DNA of 7,036 nt from Selenomonadaceae bacterium (GCA_017445435.1 JAFSUE010000293.1:1-7036); one strand, 5' to 3'. Shown: positions 1-6,823, numbered from the stretch's first letter. The notes: generated from the letters alone by a model not told the origin. Numbers and translations are program-made.

Positions 1-333
1 AATTTGCAAGCGCCAGTTCAAACGGTACAAAATGACTTGCAACCTACGCTGAATCAAGCGCCTGTTCAAAATTTCGTACAATCAAATTTACAAGCGCCAG
101 TTCAAACCGTACAAACTGACTTGCAACCTACGCTGAATCAAGCGCCTGTTCAAAATTTCGTACAACCAAATTTGCAAGCGCCAGTTCAAACCGTACAAGC
201 TGAACAGCCGAATTTAAATCAAGCGCCTATTCAAAATTTCGTACAACCAAATTTGCAAGCGCCAGTTCAAACCGTACAAACTGAACTTCAACCAAATTTG
301 AATCAAGCGCCATTGCAAGCTACCGTACAAACT
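1..333 (+). repeat. Tandem 84-bp (28-residue) coding repeats in fliK
   Basis: Four consecutive units start at 1, 85, 169 and 250; the third is 81 bp (27 residues) and the others 84 bp. Each begins NLQAPVQTVQ and continues through NQAPVQNFVQ or a variant. Each unit contains two related half-units of about 14 residues built around QAPVQ. Units 1 and 2 differ at about four bases by eye, so the duplication is recent or homogenised. Degenerate copies continue to about position 420. The array is cut by the window's left edge, so the true copy number is not visible. Confidence 0.93.
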
Positions 334-1230
334 GATTCACAACCGCTGATGAATCAAACGCCGTTGCAAACTTTAGCGCAAAATAATTTACAGCCAACTT
401 TGCCCGCCGCGCCACAAGTTCAACAGCAACAATTTGGCGGAGAAATTCAGCCACAAATAAATTCCCTGCAACCACAACTTGAACCGAAAATGATTAATCG
501 GCAAACGGTAAATGAACTTTTTGGCGTACCGTTGCAAGTCGAAGATAATCAGCCGTCAACGCCGATAATGCCGTTGCAAAATATTCCTCAACAGTTTGAA
601 CAGAATCAACAGTTTACGCGAAATTTCCAGCAGAATTTTTCACAGCTTACAGCAGACGTTGAATCACAAAGTCAAAATCAAACTTCTACAGCTGGTGAAG
701 AAAATTTTGTTGGCAACTTGGCGGCAGTGAATAATACGACGCAGAATCAGCCTACCGCGCAGGTGCAAGCTCCTGAAGTTATGCAAGCGCCGCGCGAAGA
801 TTTCAACATCCCAACTCAAATTGTTGAGCAAGCGCGTATGATTCGTAACGCTACAAATACTGAAATGGTCATCAATCTTAAGCCTGAACATCTTGGTGAG
901 TTGACGCTTAGAGTTTCAGTCAGCACGAACGGCGCGGTTACTGCCAGCTTTTACAGTGACAATGCACAAGTTCGCGCAATTATTGAAAATTCCATTGTTC
1001 AACTTAAACAGGAACTTAACGATCAAGGAATTAAGGTTGACAACGTCGAAGTATACGCTGGGCTTAGTGAAGATGGCTTGCTTAATGGTCAAGGTCAACA
1101 GGCTTGGCAACAAAATCAGCAACGCGGTCGCAGAGGCACGATTAATTTAGATGCTGTTGAAGAGGAAGTGGACGCGCTTAACCCCGTGAATGAAAGCACT
1201 TCAACTGACGGCGTCGACTACAAAGTTTAA
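1..1230 (+). CDS. fliK: Flagellar hook-length control protein FliK, 3' part (5' end outside window)
   Basis: The frame is open from base 1, so the N-terminus lies upstream of the window; 409 codons plus TAA are visible. FliK is secreted through the flagellar export apparatus, measures the growing hook and switches export from hook to filament subunits. Residues 289-354 (counted from base 1) match the conserved FliK C-terminal domain (Flg_hook family): the core reads NLKPEHLGEL, followed by a beta-rich stretch and a helix with QLKQELNDQGIKVDNVEV. Everything before it is low complexity, rich in Gln, Asn, Pro and Val, beginning with 28-residue tandem repeats. That is the usual architecture: a variable ruler part followed by a conserved switch domain. 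After the domain comes a Q/G/R-rich stretch and an acidic tail. The gene lies 18 nt upstream of flgD on the same strand, which supports the call. Identity is firm from the C-terminal domain plus context; full length is unknown. Confidence 0.9.
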   Translation, partial: NLQAPVQTVQNDLQPTLNQAPVQNFVQSNLQAPVQTVQTDLQPTLNQAPVQNFVQPNLQAPVQTVQAEQPNLNQAPIQNFVQPNLQAPVQTVQTELQPNLNQAPLQATVQTDSQPLMNQTPLQTLAQNNLQPTLPAAPQVQQQQFGGEIQPQINSLQPQLEPKMINRQTVNELFGVPLQVEDNQPSTPIMPLQNIPQQFEQNQQFTRNFQQNFSQLTADVESQSQNQTSTAGEENFVGNLAAVNNTTQNQPTAQVQAPEVMQAPREDFNIPTQIVEQARMIRNATNTEMVINLKPEHLGELTLRVSVSTNGAVTASFYSDNAQVRAIIENSIVQLKQELNDQGIKVDNVEVYAGLSEDGLLNGQGQQAWQQNQQRGRRGTINLDAVEEEVDALNPVNESTSTDGVDYKV

Positions 1231-1235
1231 AATTT

Positions 1236-1242
1236 GGGAGGG
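1236..1242 (+). promoter_or_regulatory. Shine-Dalgarno of flgD
   Basis: GGGAGGG lies 6 nt before the ATG at 1249. The in-frame TTG at 1234 overlaps this site and would leave no ribosome binding site of its own, so the ATG at 1249 is taken as the start. Confidence 0.9.
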
Positions 1243-1248
1243 ATTAAA

Positions 1249-1848
1249 ATGGCAAATACGCTTAATACGATAAATGTTGACGGCGCAACTTATGATGCGG
1301 CGGCGTATGCGGCAACTAAAGCGTCGGAAACTAAAACTAATGACTTGGATAAAAACGCGTTTCTTAAACTTTTGATAACGCAACTTGAAAATCAAGACCC
1401 GCTTGACCCGCAGGACAATAGCGAATTTGTCGCGGAAATGGCGCAGTTCTCGTCACTTGAACAGATGACTAACATGAACGATTCACTCGGCAAGATTAAT
1501 ACGATTGTTTCAAATATGGATACGTCGCTTTTAGTTGGACAGCTTAGCGCTATGATTGGCAAAGGCGTTGAATGGGACGAAATGGTTCAGACGACTGATG
1601 AAAAAGGTGAGCCAGTCATTGTTACAGAAGGTCTTAGTGGCGTTATCACGGGCGTTTCTGTCACTGACGGTACAACGAAAGTTATTGTTGAGTCTGAAGG
1701 TAAAAATTATTACGTCGACATCAGCAGTATTACTCGCGTTCATGAACTTGAGGAAGAGGCTGAACCTGAAACTACGCTTGCTGATAGCGTGACGCCACTT
1801 GCTGAAAATGATCCACTTGCAACTGAAATGATTACCGCAGAAGCCTAA
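1249..1848 (+). CDS. flgD: Flagellar hook assembly (hook cap) protein FlgD
   Basis: This 199-residue protein starts at the ATG 6 nt after GGGAGGG. FlgD caps the growing hook and lets FlgE subunits polymerise, then is replaced by hook-filament junction proteins. The diagnostic N-terminal FlgD block is clear at residues 38-77: FLKLLITQLENQDPLDP, then EFVAEMAQFSSLEQM. VGQLSAMIGKGVEW (about 96-109) is the typical segment leading to the beta-rich C-terminal part (GVITGVSVTDGTTKVIVE, 131-148). The protein is shorter than enterobacterial FlgD and has no room for a full FlgD Ig-like domain, as in many Bacillota. The last 30 or so residues are an acidic low-complexity tail after ITRV (161-164). It follows fliK by 18 nt and is probably cotranscribed with it. 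No flgE or other flagellar gene follows; a terminator does. Confidence 0.93.
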   Translation: MANTLNTINVDGATYDAAAYAATKASETKTNDLDKNAFLKLLITQLENQDPLDPQDNSEFVAEMAQFSSLEQMTNMNDSLGKINTIVSNMDTSLLVGQLSAMIGKGVEWDEMVQTTDEKGEPVIVTEGLSGVITGVSVTDGTTKVIVESEGKNYYVDISSITRVHELEEEAEPETTLADSVTPLAENDPLATEMITAEA

Positions 1849-1850
1849 TT

Positions 1851-1885
1851 GAATTAAGAATTAAGAATGTAGAATTAAAAATTAA
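1851..1885. repeat. Short 7-bp AT-rich tandem repeat
   Basis: Five consecutive 7-bp units directly after the flgD stop read GAATTAA, GAATTAA, GAATGTA, GAATTAA and AAATTAA. They lie between flgD and the terminator and are non-coding. This could be simple slippage-prone sequence; no function is visible. Confidence 0.6.
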
Positions 1886-1914
1886 TTAACCCTTTTTGAG
1901 ATAAAAGCTTCCAT

Positions 1915-1952
1915 AAAAAAATCCCCGTCACATTTCGACAGGGATTTTTTTT
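1915..1952. terminator. Bidirectional intrinsic terminator between convergent operons
   Basis: The arms are 1915-1929 and 1937-1951 (A7, TCCC, then GTC, against GAC, GGGA and the T run) around a 7-nt loop, with one C/A mismatch at 1926/1940. There is a run of eight T on the plus strand (1945-1952) and seven on the minus strand (complement of 1915-1921). It lies 66 nt after the flgD stop and 24 nt after the Hsp70-vWA stop, so it can serve both convergent transcripts. Confidence 0.88.
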
Positions 1953-1976
1953 GTACTGAAATTTTTTTGGCAAATT

Positions 1977-3980
1977 TTAAAGTCTTAAACCATTGACAAT
2001 ATTTTTGAAGGCATCTGCTAAACCGTTCATGTCAATTATTTGATAATAATCTTGCGGCGACGACGCTAACGACGCCAAGTACTGATGATCTACTTTGCCA
2101 GCGCCGATTGCAGAAATTTTTACGCCGTCACGTTTTAATTGTTCCGCCTTATTCGTCGTAGTGGAAGAATTGTCGGGCATTCCGTCCGTCACGATAATAA
2201 CAAGCGGTTCTGCTTTACGCCGTGAAATTTCTTGATACGCAATTTCAAAAGCGTCCGTCATATTCGTACTGCCGCCAACTTCAACGGAATTTATAGCGTT
2301 GATAAGTTGTTGCTGATTATTAGTTAAATGGCTGTGCAAATGAACATTCGTTTCAAAAGTTGCGAACGCCACGCGGTGAATTGAAGTATCAATCATTTCA
2401 GAAATTAATTTTTGGCAAGCATCCTTCGCCGTATCCAAACTGTTCCACATACTGCCAGAATTGTCAAGTAATAGCACTATGTCATACGGTTTAACTTTTT
2501 CATCGTCGGAGCGCTGTTGCTCAAACGTAGGGTCTAAATCAATTTCCATGTAAACATTGGGGCGTTTAGGGTCTTTCGCCATAACATGAAGGATACAACT
2601 TTCATCAAAACTAAAACGTATTTCAATTTCTTTACCAGCTGGCGCACGCTCAATATCTTTCAACACGAAACCGCCAATATATCTATTCTGCGAAACGTCT
2701 TCGGTATTTTCTCCTTCGTACGCTCTAATTTCAACTGAATCTTGATAATCTTTAACCGTATAAAAAATTTCGGTATTTTCGCAAGGATATTCATCATTTT
2801 GCTGGAGCATTTTTTCCATACGGTTATCAAGTACTTCAATTCCAAATGAATGGGAAATAATATCGTGCTTTTCAATGCCGTTGCTTAGTTCATCATCAGC
2901 CATAATCGCCGCGCCCATTGCAACTAACTTTGAAAGGTCCATATTTGAATACGGTTCTTTGTCAAAAAATTTTTTAACGCAGTTTCTGACGAATGGCATA
3001 TTTGCAGAGCCGCCTACTAATATGACGCGGTCGACATCTTCTTCGCTGAAATTTGTATCTTCAAAGGAACGGCGTATGACATTTTCAATTTTGCGAACAT
3101 ACGGCGCGGCTTCGGCTAAAAATTCATCCCTAGTAATTGTCATATGTAAATCGTAAAGCCCATTTTGATAGGGGAAGAAATTTATAATGTCGACTGGTTC
3201 TGTTTCGGAATTGCTAAGTGCGCATTTAATTTTTTCAGCCTCATTATAAAGTTTCTGCAAAGTTTTGGAGTATTCATTTGCATTCAAGCCAGATTTTTCT
3301 TTAGTAGATAAATCGACGCCGATAGTTTTGCGTAGCTCACGCATTATCAAATTTGCAACAGCTTTGTCAAAATCGTCGCCGCCCAATGTACGGTCGCCGT
3401 CTTTCATCAAAGTTTGATAAAAATTTTTCCCGCGTGACTCCAATAAAGCCACGTCGAAAGTTCCACCGCCTAAATCTACGACGTAAATTTTTTCCTTCGG
3501 TTTAGTATTTTCAAAAGAATAAGCAATTGCCGCCGCTATCGGTTCGGCTAAAACTTGTTTGACATTAAAGCCAGCTATCTTGCCAGCTTTTTTTGTTTCA
3601 GCAATTTGGTCGAAGGAAAATTGCGCAGGCACGGTGATAACGGCTTGAATTTCATCGTCATTGTTAAAAAATTTCCGCGCAGATTTAAAAATTTCTTTCA
3701 AGACTTCTGCGGCAACGTCGGTGGGCGTGAAAATTTTATCGTCAATGCTCCACGTTTGCTTATGGTCGCCCATGTAAGTTTTGGCGGAAGAAATGAAATT
3801 ATCTGCGTTTAGTATCGCCTTACGTTTAGCCGCCGCGCCTACCGTCATTTTTCCTTTAGTGTACAAAATCGCTGACGGTAGCAAATCTTTCCCAGAAAAT
3901 TTTAAATACTCAAAGTGTCCGTGCTGAATCGTACAGGCAACTGAATTTGTCGTACCTAGATCAATTCCGATTGAATTCAT
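1977..3980 (-). CDS. Hsp70 (DnaK-like) chaperone fused to a C-terminal vWA domain
   Basis: A 667-residue protein in three parts. (1) Residues 1-365 form an Hsp70 nucleotide-binding domain with all hallmark motifs: phosphate-1 GIDLGTTNS (5-13), a Lys equivalent to DnaK K70 in SAKTYMGD (about K67), AEPIAAAIAYS (145-155), phosphate-2 VVDLGGGTFD (167-176), TLGGDDFD with T198, and adenosine-site LVGGSANMP (321-329). ATP binding and hydrolysis are therefore expected. (2) Residues about 377-482 resemble the Hsp70 beta-sandwich substrate-binding domain (SFGIEVLDNRM, VEIRAYEGE, GGFVLKDIERAPAG, ILHVMAKD). (3) Residues about 499-663 are a vWA domain with a complete MIDAS: DNSGS (506-510), GGSTNM (T572) and TDG (D599). 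The DnaK helical lid is absent and the vWA takes its place. The hydrophobic DnaK linker is also not conserved (KHDIISHS). No signal peptide or membrane segment is seen, so it is probably cytoplasmic. Substrate and pathway are unknown. Confidence 0.93.
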   Translation of the reverse strand: MNSIGIDLGTTNSVACTIQHGHFEYLKFSGKDLLPSAILYTKGKMTVGAAAKRKAILNADNFISSAKTYMGDHKQTWSIDDKIFTPTDVAAEVLKEIFKSARKFFNNDDEIQAVITVPAQFSFDQIAETKKAGKIAGFNVKQVLAEPIAAAIAYSFENTKPKEKIYVVDLGGGTFDVALLESRGKNFYQTLMKDGDRTLGGDDFDKAVANLIMRELRKTIGVDLSTKEKSGLNANEYSKTLQKLYNEAEKIKCALSNSETEPVDIINFFPYQNGLYDLHMTITRDEFLAEAAPYVRKIENVIRRSFEDTNFSEEDVDRVILVGGSANMPFVRNCVKKFFDKEPYSNMDLSKLVAMGAAIMADDELSNGIEKHDIISHSFGIEVLDNRMEKMLQQNDEYPCENTEIFYTVKDYQDSVEIRAYEGENTEDVSQNRYIGGFVLKDIERAPAGKEIEIRFSFDESCILHVMAKDPKRPNVYMEIDLDPTFEQQRSDDEKVKPYDIVLLLDNSGSMWNSLDTAKDACQKLISEMIDTSIHRVAFATFETNVHLHSHLTNNQQQLINAINSVEVGGSTNMTDAFEIAYQEISRRKAEPLVIIVTDGMPDNSSTTTNKAEQLKRDGVKISAIGAGKVDHQYLASLASSPQDYYQIIDMNGLADAFKNIVNGLRL

Positions 3981-3987
3981 ACGCTGA

Positions 3988-3994
3988 CCCCCTT
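3988..3994 (-). promoter_or_regulatory. Shine-Dalgarno of the Hsp70-vWA gene, overlapping the upstream stop codon
   Basis: On the minus strand AAGGGGG lies 7 nt before the ATG at 3980. Its AA is shared with the TAA stop (3995-3993) of the preceding gene. A ribosome terminating there sits on the next gene's start region, so translational coupling is likely. Confidence 0.88.
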
Positions 3995-5348
3995 AAAAAC
4001 TTCTAAGTTTTGTAAATAAATCAAAATCTTTTTCCCTCACAAAATTAATTATTGGACGCAAATTTCTATCCAATCTATATTTCCTCAAAATATCTTTGTC
4101 TTGAATATGTTTCAAAAGTTGGCGTACTAAAGAATCATTTTTGTCGGCGTCGTCGGGCACTAATTCTTTAATCACGTACAAAAGATATTTCAAATGCCAC
4201 GATTTACTTTTAACTAATTTCAAACAAAATTCTTCAAAAATCGAATCGGGAACTTCTTGATAAATTTCCTCCAATTTATTGTAGCAGTCACTGTAATATT
4301 TTTTATCGAAGGAAACGGCTAAATAACCTTCAGCCTTACTGTATCGTCTGCCGCCAATGTTTAAAATCTCAATAATTTTTTCAAGGTCTGCTAGTTCCCC
4401 TCTTTCAGCATTAATTCCATATTGACTAAGTGCATTTTTCAAAATTTGTTCGTTGTCGCCGTCAGAAATGCGGCTAATGCAACTTTCCGCCAATCCAGCT
4501 TTTTTATCGCCGTCCATAAAGGTACAGGCTTCAGCAAATTTATCAGCAAAGGTGTTAAAATCGTTTTTTGCGATGGGATACAATCTGCTAAGTACATCTT
4601 TTACTTCAGATAAATTTGAAGAGTTAAGGCGGCAATATTTTTTGAATTGCTCCATAATGTAGGAAATATTTTTGACGGTTAGACGGTTCGTCCAAAAACG
4701 TGACATACTTGTTGAAGATTTTATTTGCTCCTCAAAAATATGTTTTAGTAAATCGTCTGTGAAATCTTCGGCGGGAAAAAGTTGTGCTACGATTGACTCT
4801 TGCGTCAAGACATTTTTATTTTCATTTACATAATCATTGAACAGTTGGTAGCGAATGAGGATAGGTTCATCTCTTAACGCTTGTTTAACGCAAATGGCTT
4901 TTAGTTGCGGATGATTGAGTAAAGAAAGTTTTTGCTCCAACATTTGCCGGCACATTCGCGAATCGCCTTTTTCTAAAAATATAGTGATGAGTTGCAGGCG
5001 AAATTCTGGCGGCATATCAATTTTATTGTCGAAGACGCCATCTTTCATAACGCTATACAAGTACCGAATGTCGCAGTTTAAAAAAATTGGTTCAAGCAAA
5101 TCGTACCTGCTATAACGCATTAGCCACGCATTTTTTATCAGCACATTGGCTAGGACTTTAGACGAATATTTTTTTAGGTTAAATTCTTTAACTAATAACT
5201 GATAACTTCCCTTGTAGATAAGCTGTTTTAGGCGTTCCACTTGATCTGGCGCAATGTACAAGTCAGCGTTTTTTTCAAATCGTTCATCCAAACTTCGATT
5301 AATTCTGCTCAAAGCGTCTAGTACATCTTCCATTTCAGATTTTTCCAT
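3993..5348 (-). CDS. Unrecognised, probably all-helical (solenoid-like) protein paired with Hsp70-vWA
   Basis: I do not recognise a family. The chosen start (ATG at 5348) gives 451 residues. An ATG two codons earlier (5354) directly abuts the GGGAG ribosome site with no spacer, whereas the 5348 ATG has 6 nt. The sequence is rich in Leu, Lys, Glu, Asp and Ile. It looks like a long series of amphipathic helices separated by short polar turns, for example EDVLDALSRINRSLDERF near the N-terminus, FRLQLITIFLEKGDSRMCRQ in the middle and SIFEEFCLKLVKSKSWHLKY near the end. This suggests an alpha-solenoid or repeat scaffold, but no clear TPR or HEAT consensus is visible. No signal peptide, membrane segment or catalytic motif is seen. 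It is the first gene of a two-gene unit; its stop is 12 nt from the Hsp70-vWA start and overlaps that gene's ribosome site, so a partner, substrate or adaptor of that chaperone is the reasonable inference. Confidence 0.85.
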   Translation of the reverse strand: MEKSEMEDVLDALSRINRSLDERFEKNADLYIAPDQVERLKQLIYKGSYQLLVKEFNLKKYSSKVLANVLIKNAWLMRYSRYDLLEPIFLNCDIRYLYSVMKDGVFDNKIDMPPEFRLQLITIFLEKGDSRMCRQMLEQKLSLLNHPQLKAICVKQALRDEPILIRYQLFNDYVNENKNVLTQESIVAQLFPAEDFTDDLLKHIFEEQIKSSTSMSRFWTNRLTVKNISYIMEQFKKYCRLNSSNLSEVKDVLSRLYPIAKNDFNTFADKFAEACTFMDGDKKAGLAESCISRISDGDNEQILKNALSQYGINAERGELADLEKIIEILNIGGRRYSKAEGYLAVSFDKKYYSDCYNKLEEIYQEVPDSIFEEFCLKLVKSKSWHLKYLLYVIKELVPDDADKNDSLVRQLLKHIQDKDILRKYRLDRNLRPIINFVREKDFDLFTKLRSF

Positions 5349-5354
5349 AATCAT

Positions 5355-5359
5355 CTCCC
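5355..5359 (-). promoter_or_regulatory. Shine-Dalgarno deciding the start of the helical-protein gene
   Basis: GGGAG on the minus strand touches the ATG at 5354 (zero spacing) but is 6 nt from the in-frame ATG at 5348. The downstream ATG is therefore preferred. Confidence 0.75.
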
Positions 5360-5380
5360 AATTTCTAAAAAAAATAAATC

Positions 5381-5582
5381 TAGGGATTATTGATAAATTT
5401 TAATTTTAATCTTAAATTTTAAATTTCTTTATGAACTTCTTTTGGCGCAAAAGGTAGCAAAAAGAAAATAGCCCGCTGAAATCGCATCACGTGATTTGCG
5501 CGGGCGGACGTCCATTCTTGGGCGCCCTTCCTTTTACTACGCTATCAAAATTTCCAAATTTATTTTTATTTAATAATCCCTA
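5381..5582. mobile_element. Candidate MITE-like non-coding element with 11-bp terminal inverted repeats
   Basis: TAGGGATTATT at 5381-5391 is exactly inverted as AATAATCCCTA at 5572-5582. The repeats bracket nearly all of the gap between the helical-protein gene and the M23 gene. Both ends are TA, which would fit a target duplication of the IS630/Tc1-mariner type around a 198-bp element. The interior has AT-rich flanks and a GC-rich core with several palindromes: ATCACGTGAT at 5486-5495, GGACGTCC at 5506-5513 and GGGCGCCC at 5520-5527. No transposase is encoded. Inverted repeats this short in AT-rich DNA could be chance, so this is a hypothesis. Confidence 0.35.
5471..5505 (-). terminator. GC-rich hairpin, possible terminator of the M23 gene
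   Basis: The arms GCCCGC (5471-5476) and GCGGGC (5500-5505) pair, followed after a 2-nt mismatch by AAATC (5479-5483) with GATTT (5493-5497); the loop is 9 nt. On the minus strand the hairpin is followed by TATTTTCTTTTTG, a U-rich tract. It lies about 90 nt past the M23 stop on the same strand. Together these fit a rho-independent terminator for that gene, which would make the helical-protein/Hsp70 cassette a separate transcript. A nested palindrome (ATCACGTGAT) allows an alternative fold. Confidence 0.5.
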
Positions 5583-5593
5583 TTCCCTAAAAT

Positions 5594-6754
5594 TTACAAG
5601 TAGCTGATAGGATTGACGCGTTGACCCTTAATAATAACTTCGTAGTGAACGTGAGGACCAGTACTAAAGCCAGTGCTACCCATAAGCGCGATAACTTGAC
5701 CGCGTTGAACAAACTGCCCAGCTGCCACGACTACTTGCGATGCGTGACCGTAACGCGTCATAATTCCATTGCCGTGATCTATGTCAACCATATTTCCATA
5801 GCCGCCAGCATTCCAGCCAGCGTAGTCAACTATTCCGTCAGCCGTTGAAACAATAGGCGTACCCATATCGTTAGCAATATCAATGCCAGGATGAAAATCA
5901 CTGCCGCCCCAACGTAAACCGTAAGGCGATGTGACGACGCCAGTTGTTGGCCATATCGACGGCATATGCGAATCAGCTGAAGGATTACCGCCAAATTTGC
6001 TTATGTCGTAATTCATAACGGTACTAGGCGCCCAAGTGCCGCTGTAATTTGGAACGGAAAAACTTCCTGCCGCCGCCGTTGCACTTGCCGCCGCTACTGC
6101 TATTTGTTCACGCTTTTTTTTCAATTCGGCTTGAAAGTCATCTAAACTTTCTTTGCGAATGGCAACGCGAGCCTCAAGAATATCTAAAGCCTCTGCAACG
6201 TTGTCGAAAGTTAAAGCGTCTATCGGTCCGCCTTGTCCATTATGTTCAGCCGATTCATCAGTAGCTGATTCAACTTGCGCGGCATTTTCAGTAGTCGAAG
6301 GTTCGGCAGTCGATTCAGCTGGCGCGGATTCATCAGTAGACTTTTCACCTTCAGCAGGTGTTTCAGGTTTATCTACTTTAGGCGGATTTAAACCTGCTTG
6401 AATACGAAGTTCTTCTTCCTGTTGCGTCAAATTCTGCAAAGTTTCACTCAACGTAACAGCTTTTTTTGAAATTGATAAAAGTTGTTCCTGCTGAAGTTCT
6501 TCCGCTTGCTGAATTTCACGAACAATCGCCGCGTTGCGTTGAACATTCAATGCGCTGTAAATGGAGTAGCCACAAGCGCCAATGAAAATTATCAGCCCTA
6601 CGCCAAATGACGCTACGCCGAATTTAAAAAGCGCGTCACTTATTCGTATTTCACGATTCTTGCCGCCGCCGTTTATGTTAATGACGTATTCTTTTTTTTC
6701 TCTATTTTCATCTTCGTCATCTAGCGGCACAAGCTCTTTATTCTCTTCGTCCAA
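5594..6754 (-). CDS. Membrane-anchored M23 family (LytM-type) zinc metallopeptidase with coiled coil
   Basis: A 386-residue protein predicted to cleave or bind peptidoglycan cross-bridges outside the membrane. In order: a charged cytoplasmic N-terminus (1-40), one membrane segment (about 43-66, ALFKFGVASFGVGLIIFIGA), a coiled coil (about 70-118, Gln/Glu/Leu rich), a disordered Pro/Glu/Ser/Thr/Ala-rich stretch (123-178), a second coiled-coil segment (about 183-220) and a C-terminal M23 domain (about 265-386). All expected metal and catalytic residues are present: H288 and D292 in FHPGIDIA, H337 in YGH, H368 and H370 in GPHVHYEV, so it should be active rather than a degenerate EnvC/NlpD-type activator. 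The start is uncertain. TTG at 6754 is the first possible codon because an in-frame TAA directly precedes it, but it has no good ribosome site; GTG at 6730 (residue 9) is an alternative preceded by AAAGAG. It stands alone, oriented with its neighbours. Confidence 0.9.
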   Translation of the reverse strand: MDEENKELVPLDDEDENREKKEYVININGGGKNREIRISDALFKFGVASFGVGLIIFIGACGYSIYSALNVQRNAAIVREIQQAEELQQEQLLSISKKAVTLSETLQNLTQQEEELRIQAGLNPPKVDKPETPAEGEKSTDESAPAESTAEPSTTENAAQVESATDESAEHNGQGGPIDALTFDNVAEALDILEARVAIRKESLDDFQAELKKKREQIAVAAASATAAAGSFSVPNYSGTWAPSTVMNYDISKFGGNPSADSHMPSIWPTTGVVTSPYGLRWGGSDFHPGIDIANDMGTPIVSTADGIVDYAGWNAGGYGNMVDIDHGNGIMTRYGHASQVVVAAGQFVQRGQVIALMGSTGFSTGPHVHYEVIIKGQRVNPISYL

Positions 6755-6823
6755 TTAATTGAATCTGCCACTTAAAACACAAAATATTTTTATGTTTGCA
6801 GAGTAAGTAGCAGTTTGTTCACC

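Noticed and set aside
664..1122. Minus-strand open frames opposite fliK (664-891 and 916-1122) and the plus-strand overlap at 956-1150
   Set aside because: They lie fully within fliK in other frames, have no ribosome sites and show no recognisable protein features.
1531..1792. Open frames overlapping flgD on both strands
   Set aside because: They are shadows of the clearly identified flgD frame with no independent start signal.
2875..3812. Plus-strand open frames opposite the Hsp70-vWA gene
   Set aside because: The minus-strand frame encodes conserved Hsp70 motifs throughout; the opposite frames have no domain or ribosome site.
4422..5115. Plus-strand open frames opposite the helical-protein gene
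   Set aside because: They are short and lack start signals, and the long minus-strand frame has a good ribosome site and tight spacing with the next gene.
3993..5348. J-domain or classical TPR/HEAT cofactor for the Hsp70
   Set aside because: No HPD motif and no clear TPR or HEAT consensus could be found by eye; only general helical character is supported.
6049..6401. Plus-strand Ser/Ala-rich open frames opposite the M23 gene
   Set aside because: Their composition mirrors the low-complexity Pro/Glu/Ser/Thr region of the M23 protein on the other strand.
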